64,000 bases of DNA, taken from assembly GCA_037953625.1 (NCBI GenBank), contig CM075654.1, positions 47,189,001 to 47,253,000 of the forward strand, written 5' to 3'. Position numbers and translations under genes: made by a program. A model generated the notes under the pieces. That model did not search any database and was not told where the DNA came from. It worked only from the letters and a program-made list of their open reading frames with translations. This DNA comes from Crotalaria pallida (Eukaryota > Streptophyta > Magnoliopsida > Fabales > Fabaceae). Positions 1-12,800 of the stretch are shown here, piece after piece. Position 1 is the stretch's first letter; the number at the start of each line of letters is the position of its first letter.

Positions 1-98
1 GGAATGCATGGGAACATAATAAAGTTATAATAATATGAGAAAATAGGTTGTGCATGCGTAAATATTTTTTTTCATTGTCAGTGCATAGAAATTATAAA

Positions 99-364
99 GG
101 TGATGCTATATAGTGCAAACTGTTAAGTTACGAATCAGAATTAGCCGATTAGATATAAGCACGTGAGGGGAAAAAGAAATAAGATTGTACATGAAGTACA
201 AACCGTGCTTATGTTTTAAGAGTTTCGTGTGCCATTTCATGAAACTATTAATACCATAAACACAGTTTGTGCTTCAGTTACATTCTTATTTCTCTCTTCC
301 CTCACGTGCTCATATCTGATTGACTAATTCTCATTGTAACTTATGAATTCGCACTAGCATCACC
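99..364. mobile_element. Foldback MITE, palindromic over its full length
   Basis: The left half, beginning GGTGATGCTATATAGTGC, is matched in reverse complement by the right half ending GCACTAGCATCACC. Pairing continues through the CACGTGAGGG/CCCTCACGTG blocks and the central GTACAAACC/AGTTTGTGC blocks to a short loop near 232. The element is about 266 bp with no coding potential. I could not fix the target-site duplication, so the superfamily is open. Confidence 0.75.
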
Positions 365-402
365 CTTCCCTTCTTAAAATATCTAGTAAGACATTTTAAA
401 AT

Positions 403-407
<5 letters not shown>

Positions 408-434
<27 letters not shown>
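408..434. repeat. (TA)n microsatellite
   Basis: An uninterrupted run of alternating T and A lies exactly where homology to the F-box gene ends. It probably marks a rearrangement or insertion junction. Confidence 0.9.
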
Positions 435-438
<4 letters not shown>

Positions 439-673
439 CTAACGAGAAGCCAGACATGATCATTGACAATCTGTGGAAGGCTAAGTTGGTGTTTGAAGCG
501 GATCGGTGAAGGTGCAATTTCACAAAGTGTGGATTGGCGATCAAGGATTTCCAAGACTTGCATACGCAACTGAATCTCTGAAGTTGATTCACAGGAAGCC
601 ATGACAGAATTTCCGCTATGATATCTTCTGGAATGACTTGTGGTCTCATGCTGCCTTGCCTTCTTGGAAACAA
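434..673 (-). pseudogene. F-box protein, 5' fragment only
   Basis: The minus-strand frame gives 79 residues starting MFPRRQGS. An F-box spans about residues 13-57: PEDIIAEILSWLP, then the typical legume run FSCVCKSWKSLIANPHF. F-box proteins recruit substrates to SCF ubiquitin ligases through Skp1, and plant members usually continue for 300-400 residues with Kelch or FBA repeats. Here the frame stops just after the F-box, at the (TA)n run and next to the foldback MITE at 99-364, so the C-terminal part is lost or lies beyond the left edge. I call it a truncated gene copy. The F-box assignment is firm; loss of function is inferred. Confidence 0.75.
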
Positions 674-840
674 GGCGATCTACAACCACAATCTAAAGTG
701 GCTCTTTTACAGCCACCTGAGCGTGATTATTAACTGGTGTTTGATGGTTTCTGGTTGGATTTCTTTCATTATATTAAGCTAACGATTACATTAAAAAAAA
801 ATAACGATTAGATTTTTTTTAAATAACGATTTAATTACTA

Positions 841-1112
841 CTCCTTCCGTTTCAAAAGTATTGTTGTTTAAGGTTATGCACGAGTTTTAAGAAATGATTA
901 AATGATGTAAGAATTTAGGGTGTTTTGACTCTAATGCCCCTATATAATCATTATTGAAGAAAGAGAAAAGTATTGAAAGTGAAAAGAGAGTGTGATAAAT
1001 AATGGTGTGTTGGAAAAAATAGCATTTATTATGTATTGGATTTTGTAAAAGAACAAGACTTTTGAAACATGGTACATATGCTAAAAAAACAATACTTTTG
1101 AAACTGAGGGAG
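841..1112. mobile_element. Stowaway-type MITE
   Basis: Terminal inverted repeats CTCCTTCCGTTTCAAAAGT and ACTTTTGAAACTGAGGGAG are flanked by TA on both sides (839-840 and 1113-1114). TIR sequence and TA duplication are diagnostic of Tc1/mariner-derived Stowaway MITEs. A second member of the same family lies at 14060-14309. Confidence 0.88.
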
Positions 1113-1867
1113 TATTTATATTTAACGTACATAGATTTATCTCATTGCTGAACAAATAAGATTAGATTACAAATCTAATTAGGTTGACCAAATTGATCAA
1201 AGCAAACAAAATAACCACGTTGACCAAGTCCAGGTACAATTGGGCGGGCAGGATGGCCCAAGCCCATATTGCCTAAGTCTTCATTCCCATCTAGGTTATG
1301 TAAGGTCGACAAGGTCATGTCTATCGCTATGACTCTCAACATGATCACTTATCTTAATTGATTAGTTGATTGTGATGATCCCGGCTTCCGAGATTCTTGT
1401 AGTATTAACAATCTAGCAGGCTTGACCTCGCCAAGAATGGACCATGACCTAAGTCATCCTAAGAATCCTATATATACATGATGAACTCTTAGGTATTCTC
1501 AACTTAACTCTCAACACAACACATACACAGAAAAAATATTGACCTAGGTTACCATGTTTCTTCACTTGAGACGGGCCGTCAACATCATACATCAAAACCA
1601 GTTTTAATCTTCATCTTGGAAATTTTGATTGGAACTCCAATCACATCAAAATCATTATCATGGTATCATGACTTGATTAAAGCCGATTATATATGTGTTT
1701 GTAAAATTTTAAACATCCGGTATTTTGTTACTTGCGTGTCCTATCAATTTATAATTTTTTATCACATTTTTCTAAAAGAATATTTCTAGTATGCAACTTA
1801 TTTTTGAATTGTTGTTATACAATCCTATATTGGATCAATAATATTTTGTCACTTAATATATTATTTC
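1113..1867. other. Intergenic, no gene recognised
   Basis: AT-rich sequence with a somewhat GC-richer stretch at 1230-1600. The short reading frames lack codon bias and any family match I can see. The stretch 1480-1560, with TATATATA followed by AC-rich leader-like DNA, resembles an old LTR or promoter fragment, but no partner repeat is visible. Confidence 0.5.
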
Positions 1868-2194
1868 CATTTCATTATTTAAAAAAGTCAAAATTAATTT
1901 TTTTGCAATTTAGTCCAACATAAAAAAAATTAAATTATTTCAATTTGATCCTGTGTACTTTTAGATAAAAATAAATAATGTTAATAAGGAGAGTAAGATG
2001 CAGAATAACTTAAAAACTTTTTTTTATGTAATTTTAATTTTGATTTAAAATATTATAAAAATAAATAATGTTTTTGAAAATTAAATATTATAATTTATCT
2101 AAAAGTATAAAAAAAAACTAAATTGAAATAATCTAATTTTTATGTTAGACCAAATTACAAAAAATCAATTTTGACTTTCTTAAACAATGAAATG
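1868..2194. mobile_element. Foldback MITE
   Basis: The left arm CCATTTCATTATTTAAAAAAGTC pairs with the right arm ending GACTTTCTTAAACAATGAAATG. The arms also share the blocks CAATTTAGTCCAACAT, TTATTTCAATTTGATC and CTTTTAGATAAA in inverted order. No coding content. The arms are about 150 bp with a short centre around 2030. Confidence 0.75.
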
Positions 2195-2840
2195 CCACCA
2201 ACTTCGATTGGCTCAAGTGGTGCGATCCTAAGAGTAGGGGCATATCGCTTATAACTCTTAGGAACAACACTGATCTGTCTTTCTCCACTTGATTCATTGT
2301 TTATTTGTACATGATAGAATTACATAGTCTTGATGTATTGTTAATACATACTTGATACCAAAACTCAATCTTGATCCCTTGATAGAATTACGGAGAGTTC
2401 ACTCTTGTTAGATTAAAAATCCTTCACAAGTACATTTGTCCTTAACGAGAAACTTCTATCTAATCTAAACCGAACAAAAATGATGAATAAGTTTAATATT
2501 ATTAAATGTTATTTAATTTTATCAAATTTATAAAAAAAAATATAAGCATATTTTTAATGTAGTATAAAAATAAAACAAATATTAATTAAGATAATCAGTT
2601 TAAAAAATCATTTAAGAAATTATTGCAACTAATAATAAAAAATTAGTTAAAATTTGTTTATATTTAAAATTGTTAATAAGTTTTTTTATAGTTGAGATTA
2701 ATTATTGGTAGCGTTTAGCGTATCATTGCTTGCATTATTATATTCCTTTAAAGTTGATTCTTTTTCGGTATACTGATCTTTCCTTGTTAGAGGTTATGTT
2801 CCTAAAAAAAAAGCACACTAAAATAAATGAGTATGTAATA
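2195..2840. other. AT-rich intergenic DNA
   Basis: No open frame of note. Around 2200-2480 there is GC-neutral sequence resembling a degenerate retrotransposon leader, including ATTGGCTCAAGTGG, but nothing that can be assigned. Confidence 0.4.
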
Positions 2841-3067
2841 CTCCCTCCCATTTATAAGGATGGTTAAAAAATCAAAAAATTAAAAAGACATGCATTTAAT
2901 GATATCACATCAACTAATTACCAAACAACTAATTTAATACATTTTGAATGAATCAACCAATCACAATTCAAAATTTATAATTTCTAAACTTTTCATTAAT
3001 TATTTTAACTATAGTTTGGGACAAAAATTTTAGTCATTTTTTACCATATATTGTGAGATGGAGGGAG
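2841..3067. mobile_element. Stowaway-like MITE, second family
   Basis: The element begins CTCCCTCCCATTTATAAGG and ends AGATGGAGGGAG, with TA on both sides (2839-2840 and 3068-3069). The interior carries GACATGCATTTAATG and AATCAACCAATCACAATTC. Truncated relatives occur at about 13979-14058 (left half) and 19755-19923 (right half). Confidence 0.82.
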
Positions 3068-3069
3068 TA

Positions 3070-3425
3070 TGTCATGTTAATCCTGATTTTGTATGCATTG
3101 ATCAATTTAATTATTTAGATTTTCAAAATTTTAAATATGTTCATAATATCAATGATTGACTGTCAGTAGTCTTTAACGTGGATTAATGAAATAACAAAAA
3201 CGACGTCATTTTGCAAAAAAAAAAAATAAACAACAACAAAGATTGGTGAGTAAATGTCAATTTAGTTTTTGAAATTATCGAAACTGATCAAATTAGTCAT
3301 TAACTTTAGAGATTACCATGACCGACATGTTCCTATCGTCTTAAAGACTAATTTAAAGTTTCGATAATTTTATAGACTAATTTTTCGATATCCATTAAGA
3401 TAATGACCAATCTCACATGTTACTC
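3070..3425. repeat. Degenerate foldback repeat, same family as 55268-55645
   Basis: It shares with the distal copy the centre GTCTTTAACGTGGA, the block ACGACGTCATTTTG followed by an A-run, and the repeated phrases TCAAATTAGTC and GTTCCTATC on both arms. The two halves are imperfectly inverted. It lies just upstream of the reductase promoter. Confidence 0.6.
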
Positions 3426-3693
3426 TAAAATAATAGGTTTTTTTATTTTTTATTAAATAGTATGAAAGAATGAAGATAAATATTTAAAAATATTATTTTT
3501 TTAATTGAAAATACTTAAAACATATATTTTTAAACTTTTTAAGTTATTATTTTTTATAAAATTTATTTAATTGGTGTGAATGTGTGATTATCCTCAGTCT
3601 TTCAAAACTTCCTAAAATAAAATTGATTTAAAAATGATCGAAATGTGCGGTAGAGGTTGGGTAACGTGGCTTAGTTAGCACCATTTGTTTATC

Positions 3694-3704
3694 ATATATA
3701 AATA
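3694..3704 (+). promoter_or_regulatory. Candidate TATA box of the reductase gene
   Basis: ATATATAAATA lies about 115 bp upstream of the ATG at 3818. The phrase CACCATTTGTTTATCAT occurs twice around it (about 3680 and 3728), a local direct duplication. Assignment is by position and composition only. Confidence 0.4.
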
Positions 3705-3817
3705 AAATAAAACTGTAACAGAACTCACCATTTGTTTATCATGAAACATGGACTTACTCTATGTTATATAATTATAAATGTAAATATATGAAGCTACCTA
3801 TGTGAAAGACATCTAAG

Positions 3818-6800
3818 ATGGAAGAGGGAAAGGGAAGAGTATGTGTGACAGGAGGCACAGGATTCATTGCTTCAATGATGATTAAGAGACTTTTATCTGA
3901 AGGTTATTCTGTTAATACCACTGTTCGAGATGATCCGGGTAAATTTTTACAAGCTCTACTAATGTTTTGTTTTTTTGTTTTAAAACAAATTTGTTACCGT
4001 GAACCGCTGTACTGTTAATAAAATGTTTACATGAAACTAATCTAAAAATATTATTAACATGGATCGGGACGAGTAGGTCTCGAGTTTGATTACTTGTAGA
4101 TGTAGAAAATTCATGTTAGGAGACTCACGTGTCATGGTCAGGCACGTGACCCGAGTGAGTCGGATTTGAATATACCTAGAAAGTACTTTGGAAACCGAAT
4201 GAGCAACAAAATAAAATGAAATCTAAAAATATTACTCTATTTGGTTTTATATATAAGGCATAATCAACCGAATTCCTGAACCAAAGAATATAGTTAAGAG
4301 TAGTTTATTTCTTGATTTTAGAAAAAAAAGTCATTACATTTATATTTTGACCTCTCTTTTTAAAAAGGAAAATGCTTTAAAACACTTGTTAAGGAGTTAA
4401 AAATGATAAAAAAACTATTGAAAAGTGAAACTTTTGATATTTACCAGAAAGAAATAAATACGGACTGATGATTTTTTTCCTACCTTAACCAGTGCCCTAA
4501 AGCACTCGTTACCAAAACTCTTATAAAAATTGGCATAACAACCTTTCATTGTCCAAGTTAATACTAATAGTGTTACCTAAGCCTCCTGGATACTGTATTG
4601 GCATTTACTGTCTCCATGGAGTAGGAGTATCACTTACTCGTGAGTTACTCGAGAGAGAGAAGTGAAGAGCCTCCTTGGTTACATCATTAGCATTTATGGT
4701 GTGCGTTCCATCAAGAATTCCTAAGCTATGGACTATGGTGTTTATATTTTCTTTTATTTTCATAAAGAATTCCTAAGCTACTTTAGCGTTAGTAAAATTG
4801 GCTGTGTGCTCGTCAACAAGGGTGGCGGTATTTGAATCTCCACCTTCAGAGTTGGACTCTACCCTTCTAGCTGATGCTATGGGCATAGTTATTATTAGAT
4901 CTTATTTTTATTTTTTTTTTCTATTATTTATCCACTGCAAAAAAAAGGTAGGTAGGTCCAATTCGTCGACTAACCCATCCTCCATATTCATCCTCTAGTG
5001 CTTGTGGTAGGTCCATATGGAGTAATGTAACATGTGGTTGAATTCCTGTGATATGAAGATACATAAAGAAAAACAACATATTACTTGGAAGAATCTCTCT
5101 TGGGCATTAATCAAACATTTAAATGAAAATATTGTCTTCCAAAAAAGTAATAACCATGGCTTATCAATTCATTGATAAGGTTGTGGTAATATTGTAATCC
5201 CTTGGGATTGATTGGTCCTTTTCCATATGCTAATACATGAGATTAAGATAATTTCCCTCGCCAAAATCATGATTTGCGACAGAAATTTCTCTCGCAAATC
5301 CCTCGGTAAAGTCGTTCAAGAAATTGGCCAAACATATGTCCGTCGTTGCTTAGCGAGAGCTTAGACCCTCGCAAATTGTAGTACACTCTATTTTTCGGAG
5401 AGTCAGATATTGAAATAAAAAGAATAAGTGTATCTGGCAAAAGTACTCCATACTTCAGGGACTTGTGACATAATTAAGCAAAAATATTATTATGAGTGTA
5501 TAGCATTACAACAGTACATACTTATGTTGGAACTTGACACAAGGAATTCAGTTGGTGTAAGACCCCAACTGAAATCCTGGGAATGAGACAAGGGTGCTAG
5601 TAGCCCCGGATTCGATTCCCACTAAAAACATCCCGCTGGGAGAGCTAGCCACGCAGCTCGCTCCGGATTAGTCTCAAGGGCTCCTTGGTATTAAGGGTGC
5701 TCTTGGGGATATCGGTGGTTCCACAAGGAATTTGGACAAAAAAAAGAACTTGACACAATTGTTATCTGCCGATTGACCAACCAAAACTATGTTGGAGAAC
5801 ATCGCTAAAAAGGTCCAACTCATCATGCCTAAACACAAATGGAGGGTCGAGGTTCTCTCTGAATTCTGGTAATTTCAATTTTTTAATTTTAAGAATTCAG
5901 AATTCAGAGATTAAAAAAAAAATTTAATTTTGGGTTTTGCTAACTTCCTTTTTGTGTTTTGGTAAATAGTAAGTTTTCATCTTGGAGTGGAAATTGCAGT
6001 TCTAGTCACTGATGATATCTTAGTAGAACAAATTAACAGCATTTGATGACCCCTCTTATGTAAAGTTTGTGATTGATTTGAACAATTTAGTTTATGTATT
6101 TGTTGATATGCTGAAATCTAATTGAGTATAGAGAAAGTGATTGGAGATTTTATGTTTAAAAGAAAAAATTGGGGTTGCATTAATTTATGACTCATTTGTT
6201 TAGGGTTTAGAAAAGTGATTTTTTTTAGCAGCTAAAAAGTATAGCTTCTAAAACAATTGAATTCCTTTTTTTTCCCTTTTAGTAGAAGCACCGGTCTTGC
6301 ACTCTTGTTGTATATGCAGCTTGTGCTTTTGCTTAAACATCATATGGTTTTTTCAATTTATGTCAACAAAATGACACCAAAACCTAAATCAAAATGAAGA
6401 AAGTCTGCAAACCAATTACAATATTATTTAGAACACCACTTTCCCTTAACGTGTTATTATATGAATGTGAAGGTGTACACAGAGTTGATAATGAGTTAGA
6501 CCTACCTTTCAGTTAGTATTAGGATCTGGATGTTTTCAATTATGATGAAAGGATTTACACAAGCAAAGTTCAGAGATACCTTGTAATAAATGAAATAAGT
6601 TTGCCTTGAGGAGGGAAGTTGAGTGATTGATCACTGGCACAGATGTTGGACCAGCGGATACCAACGAGAGGAACAAATGAGTAGTCACCAGCAGGAGGAG
6701 CAGATGGCAACCTACGAGCATAGGAGAGACTGGTTGTGGCGGTTGTGACTTGTGAGAGGCAAAAAAGAGTGAAGACCGACAGTCTCAGAGAAAAGGATAA

Positions 6801-9800
6801 ATAGAAAGTCATTAACACAGATTAGGATTTGGGATTTTAGAAAAAGTAATATAATAAAAAAACAATAATATTTTAATAATAATAAATTAAATATAAATAT
6901 TATATACTATTAATGGGTCAGTCTATTAGGCCTATGAGACTTTTTTATGAAACAAAGTCTGACCTGTTAAACTAAATAGGTCATTAAAAAAGGAAATTGC
7001 TTTTTGACCCCATCCATGACTTTTTGGTCCCCAATTCCAATTTGCATGGACGAAAACACCCTTTAAGCGTGTTAATCTTTCCGGTTCTACAAAGTCGGAA
7101 AAGCCATTCCGGTACTACAGAGACAAAAGCCATTTAAACAGTAGTCCGGTTTTGTTGAAACGGAATACTGATTTCATGTATGTAGAACCAAAAAGATTTA
7201 ATGATTTATGTCTCTACAAATCCGGAAATATTAAAAACATTTAATATAACCAAATTGTCTCTCCGTGTTTCTACGTTGCCTTACTTCTAAACAAAGCAAC
7301 CACATGAACACAACAACAAACACTCCATTATTTTCACAAACACAACAACAAATACATGATACATCATCTAACTTCAACATCACCTTCATCATTTTAATAA
7401 ATTCATTGTTTCACTCCCAAAACTTATTATATTCACTTCCGATACCTTCAATCTTTTGCATTGATTTTATTAAAGTTGCTTTCATTTAAGTTAGGTTTTC
7501 ATGTAAAACCCTTATTTTTTGTTTGAATAGATTTGTTGATTTGTTGTATCTTACATTTGAAATTTACAATAGATGATATCTATATTTGTATGATGTTATT
7601 GTGTGATTGTTGTGTTCGATAATGTGATTGTTTTGTTTGATAATGGTGCAATACGTATTCAATGCACTATTAATGCTGAATTCAAAATTCCGGTTATTCA
7701 GTTAAGACGAAAATTTAATAATTTTTCGACTTTATTAAGACGGAATATCAAACAACATACCCTAACTTAATGTCTGTTAACATTCCATATATAATGGTTG
7801 TTAAAGAGGAGAATGTGATGCATGATGGTGAAGAACAACACGTATAAAATGTATTAAGGACAGAGTTTCCAGATTATAGTAATGCTTTTAGCACGAATGA
7901 TGGGTTTAACAATCGAGATGAAGTTCTTGAGTGGGTTCGTGCAACTGTGTACGTCTCGGATTTGTGCTCAAAGTTTTGAAGTCTGATTTAGGATTGGTTA
8001 AAAGCAAAAGTCAAAGGATTGTATTTGGATGCGAGCAAAGTGGCATTTACAAGTTTTCAAAGGCAAACCTCAAATATAATACCGAAAGCAAAAAGAGTAA
8101 TTGCCCCTTCAAATTGTATGCAAAGTGGAATCGTTCCGGTGATAAGTGGGAGTTGAAGGTTCAATGTGGTTTCCATAACCTCAAGCAAAAAGAATCATTG
8201 GTTGGTCATTCACTAACTGGAAGGCTAACTGCGTAACAACATGCTCTTATGGTTGACTTGACGAAGAGCGGTGTCAAGCCAAGGAGGATAATGACCACTT
8301 TGAAAGAACGATACTCAGAGAATGTGACAACCAAGAAACATATTTACGACATTCGCACTCGTTATAAACACATTGTGAGGCTCCCATATACCTAGATGTA
8401 GCATCTTTTGCTGTTTGGCGAAGCAAGGATATGAGTACTAGCACAGAATCTTTCCTGGCTCTGATGTTGCGAAGGATCTATTGTGCAACTTTAACCTTGT
8501 GATCATAATGAACAACACATAAAAGACCAACAGATATAGGCTGCCATTGCTTGAAATTGTTGGTCAGACATCAACCTGCAAAACATTTTCTGCTGCTTTT
8601 TGTTACATGTCAGCTGAAAATCATGACAGTTTCTTGTGGGCTTTGAAGCAATTTAGTAGGTTGTTTGCAGAGCCTCACCAATTTTCGAAGGTTATCGTGA
8701 CTGACATTGAGGATGCTCTTGGAAAAGCCATTGAATATGTATTTCCTTCCTTCACACATCTACTCTGTCAGTATCATGTTAAGTGCAATGTGGAAGGAAG
8801 GTTTAATAACTATTTTCGCGACATAGAAAAAACTGATGCAGCGATGCAAGCATGGATGGATGTGTTCATAGCAAGAACGTTGATGAGTATCCGTCATGTA
8901 ATGATGCATTTGCGAATGAATGCGAGGTAGCCGGATGTGGATTGTTAGAATATGTTCAGAGGACATACCTCAATGAAAATAAGGAGAAGTTCGTGGATGT
9001 ATGGGTGGATAAGCACTTGCATTTTGGTAACACAACAACCAACAAGTAAAATTGAAATTCTTCTAGTAATTATTAATCGATGTGCGTATTTTTTTATTAA
9101 AAGACTACATAGTTATACTTATTTTGTTAAACAGGGTTAAGAGTGCACATGCGCAATTCAAGATGATGTTGTCTGATAGAATAGGAGACTTAGCCACATG
9201 TTTCGATTCCATGCTCAACCTATTGATATGTCAGAATAACAACATCGTTGACTCATTTCAAAAGAGCATTACAAGAGTTGATCATAAGACAAACACTAAT
9301 TTTTACAAGGAGTTGCATTATGTTGTCTCTTGAGAAGTAGTGAATTTAATCTATAAAGATGCGTATCTTATTGGATTTGGTGATTGTGATTGCCGAGTCA
9401 GAATCACTCATGGTTTACCTTGTCACTGTGAGCTTGCTAGTTACAAGAAGAAGGGATAGTGTATTCCTTTGACTGTTTCATTAGCAGAAATTATCTATGT
9501 ACGATTGTGGACAAGTTGTATCAGATGCGGCAAAAGATGAAGTTGATCCAGATCCAATTCTATTGGTTGAGGAATTATTTGGAGATGTTCGGCAAATGGC
9601 ACAAAGCTATGCAAAAAAGACTTTATCAGAAATTGCACGAAGTTGTTTGGCCCAATACAACCACGATGATACCGCCGAAGGAGAAAAGGAAGACAAAGGG
9701 CAGGATATCAAAGAAAGAAAAGTCAATCAAGCGCGATCCTTTGTATTGGGAGCATGTGGATTCTCTTGTGGATAGTAAGAGGCTCGAGATGGGTAAGATA

Positions 9801-12800
9801 CAGATAGTCCATACTGTGTGATGCGACCCCATACTCCCACTTCATAAGCCTGGGCATGTTCTCCTCGTAAAATTTGTATTTGATATTAATTTTTTTTTTA
9901 AAATGCAGACTTGGATCAAGAAATATTTTCCTTTAATTGGATCTATCATTCCTCGAGTTGATTACGAGGAGAACATGCCTAGGCTTATGAAGTGGGAGTA
10001 TGGGTTCGCATCACACAACATGGACTATCAGTATTGTACCCATCTCGAGGTTCTTACTATATATATGCAATTTATTTCAAATACACATAAAATTTGTATT
10101 TGATATTATTATTTTTTTTTGGAAATGCAGGCTTGAATCAAGGAATATTTTCCTTTGATTGGATCTGCCATTCCTCAAGATGATTACGAGGAGAACATGC
10201 CCAGGCTTATGAAGTGTGAGTATGGGGTCGCATCGCACAGTATGGACTATCAGTAATGTACCCATATCGAGGCTCTTACTACCTACAAGAGAATCCACAT
10301 GCTCTCAATACGAAGGGGTCGCTCTTGGTTGACTTTTCTTTCTTCGATCTTTTGCCCTTTGTCTTCACTTTCTCCTTCGGCGGTATCATCGTGGTGGTAT
10401 TGGGCCGGACAACTGTCTGCAATTTCTAGTAAAGTGTTTTCTTCATAGCTTTGTCCCCTTTGTCGAACATCTCGAAATATGCCTCAACCAGTGGAACTAG
10501 ATTTGGATCAACTTCTTCGTCTTCTGCAGCATCCGGTGCAACTTGTCCATAATCGTACATAGATAATTTCTATCAATGAACTTGCACAACACTTAAAGGA
10601 ATACACTGTCCCTTCTTCTTGTAACCAGCAAGCTCGCAGCGACAAGGTAATCCATGAGTGGTTCTGATTCGACAATTACAATCACCAAATCCAATATGCT
10701 GCACCACTTTATAGATTAAATTCAGTGCTTCTCAAGAGACAACATAGTGTAACTCCTTGTAAAAGTGAGTGTTTGTCTTGTGATCAACCCTTGTAACGCT
10801 CTTTTGAACTGAGTCGACGATGTCGTTATGCTGACATATCAATAGGTTGTGCATGAAATCGAAACATGTGGCTAAGTCTCCTATGCTATCATACAACATC
10901 ATCTTGAATTGCGCATGTGCACTCTTAACCCTGTTTAACAAAATAAGTATAATTATGTAGTCTTTTTATAAAAAATACGTACATCGATTTATAATTACTA
11001 GAAGAATTTCAATTTTACCTGTTGGTTGTTGTGTTACCAAAATGCAAGTGCTTATCCACCCATGCATCCACGAATTTCTCCTTGTTTTCATTGAGGTATG
11101 TTCTCTGAACACACTCTAACAATCTACATCCGACTACCTCACATTCCTTCACAAATGCATCATGACATGACTAATACTCATCGACGTTCTTACAATGAAC
11201 GACATCCATCCATGCTTGCATAATTGCATCAGTCTTTTTTATGTCGAGAAATTAATTTTTAAACTTTGCTTTCACATTGCACTCCACATGATACTGACAG
11301 AGTAAATGTGTGGAGGAAGGAAATACATCTTCAATGGCTTTTACAAAAGCACCCTGAAAGTCAATCACGATAACCTTTGGAAATTGGCGAGGCTCTGCAA
11401 ACAATCTACTAAACTGCTTCAATGCCCACAAGAAACTATCATGATTTTCAGCTGATATGTAACAAAAAGCAACAGAAAATGTTTTGCAGGTTGGTCTGAC
11501 TAACAATCTCAAGCAATGACAACCTATATCTGTTGATATTGTATGTGTTGTCCATTATGATCACAAGGTTGAAGTTGTGCAATAGAACAATAGAAGTAGG
11601 ATGAGCACAAAAATATCCTTCACAACATAAGAGCAAGTAAAGGTTCTGTGCGAGTAATCATATCCTTGCTTCACCAAGAATAGCAAAAGATGCTATATTT
11701 GGGTATGTGGGAGCCTCACATTGCGTTTATATCGAGTGCAAATGTTGTAAATATGTTTCATGGTTGTCACATTCTTTGGGTATCATTCTTTTAAAGTGGT
11801 CATTATCCTACTTGGCTTGACACCGCTCTTCGTCAAGTCAACTACAAGAGCATGTTGTTCCGCAGTTAGCCTTCTAGCTTGCGAATGACCAACCAATGAA
11901 TCTTTTTGCTTGTGGTTATGGAAACCACATTTAACCTTCAACTCTCATTTATCACCTGAACGACTCGGCTTTGCATACAATCTGAAGGGGCAACTCATTT
12001 TGCTTCCGGTATTATATTTGAGGTTTGTTTTTGAAGGCTTATAAATGCTACTTTGCTCGCATCCGAATACAACCCTTTGCCTTTTGCTTTTACCCAATCC
12101 TAAATCAGACTTCGAAACTTTGAGCACAAATCCGAGACAATACCCAGTTGCACGAACCCAATCAAGAACGTCATCCCGGTTGTTAAACCCATCATTCGTG
12201 CTAAACGCATTGCTATAATATGGAAACTTTGTCCTTAATACATTTTCTTTGTGTTGTTCTTCACCATAGTGCATCACCTTTTCCTCTTTAACAACCATTA
12301 TATCTGCAATGGTTAACAGACATTAAGTTAGCGTATGTTGTTTGATATTCCGTCTTAATAGAGTAGGAAAATAATTAAATTTTTCGTCTTTGTTGCATAA
12401 CCAAAATTTTGACTTCGACATTAATGGTGCATTGAATACGTATTGCACCATTATTAAACACAACAAGCACAAAGTAACATCATACAAATATAGATATCAA
12501 CTATTGTAAGTTACTAATACATGATACAACTTATCAACAAATCTATTCAAACAAAAAATAGGGGGTTTACATGAAAACCTACCTTAAATGAAAGTAACTT
12601 AATAGAATCAATGCAATAGATTGAAGCTATTGGAAGTGAATATAATAGGCTTTGGGAGTGAAACAATGAATTTGTGCAAATGATGAAGGTGATGTTGAAG
12701 TTAGATGATGTATCATGAGTTAGTTGATGTTTTTGGGAAAATAATGGAGTGTTTGTTGCTGTGTTCGTGCGGTTGCTTTATTTAGAAGTAAGGCAACGAA

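Noticed and set aside
5251..5400. CACTA-type transposon end (ACTACAATTTGCGAGGG on the minus strand)
   Set aside because: The outer CACTA is not intact, no partner end or 3-bp duplication was found, and no transposase is nearby.
6536..6818. Two overlapping minus-strand frames with hydrophobic starts
   Set aside because: No family recognised, no exon partners, and no sign of conservation; kept only as a note in the intron description.
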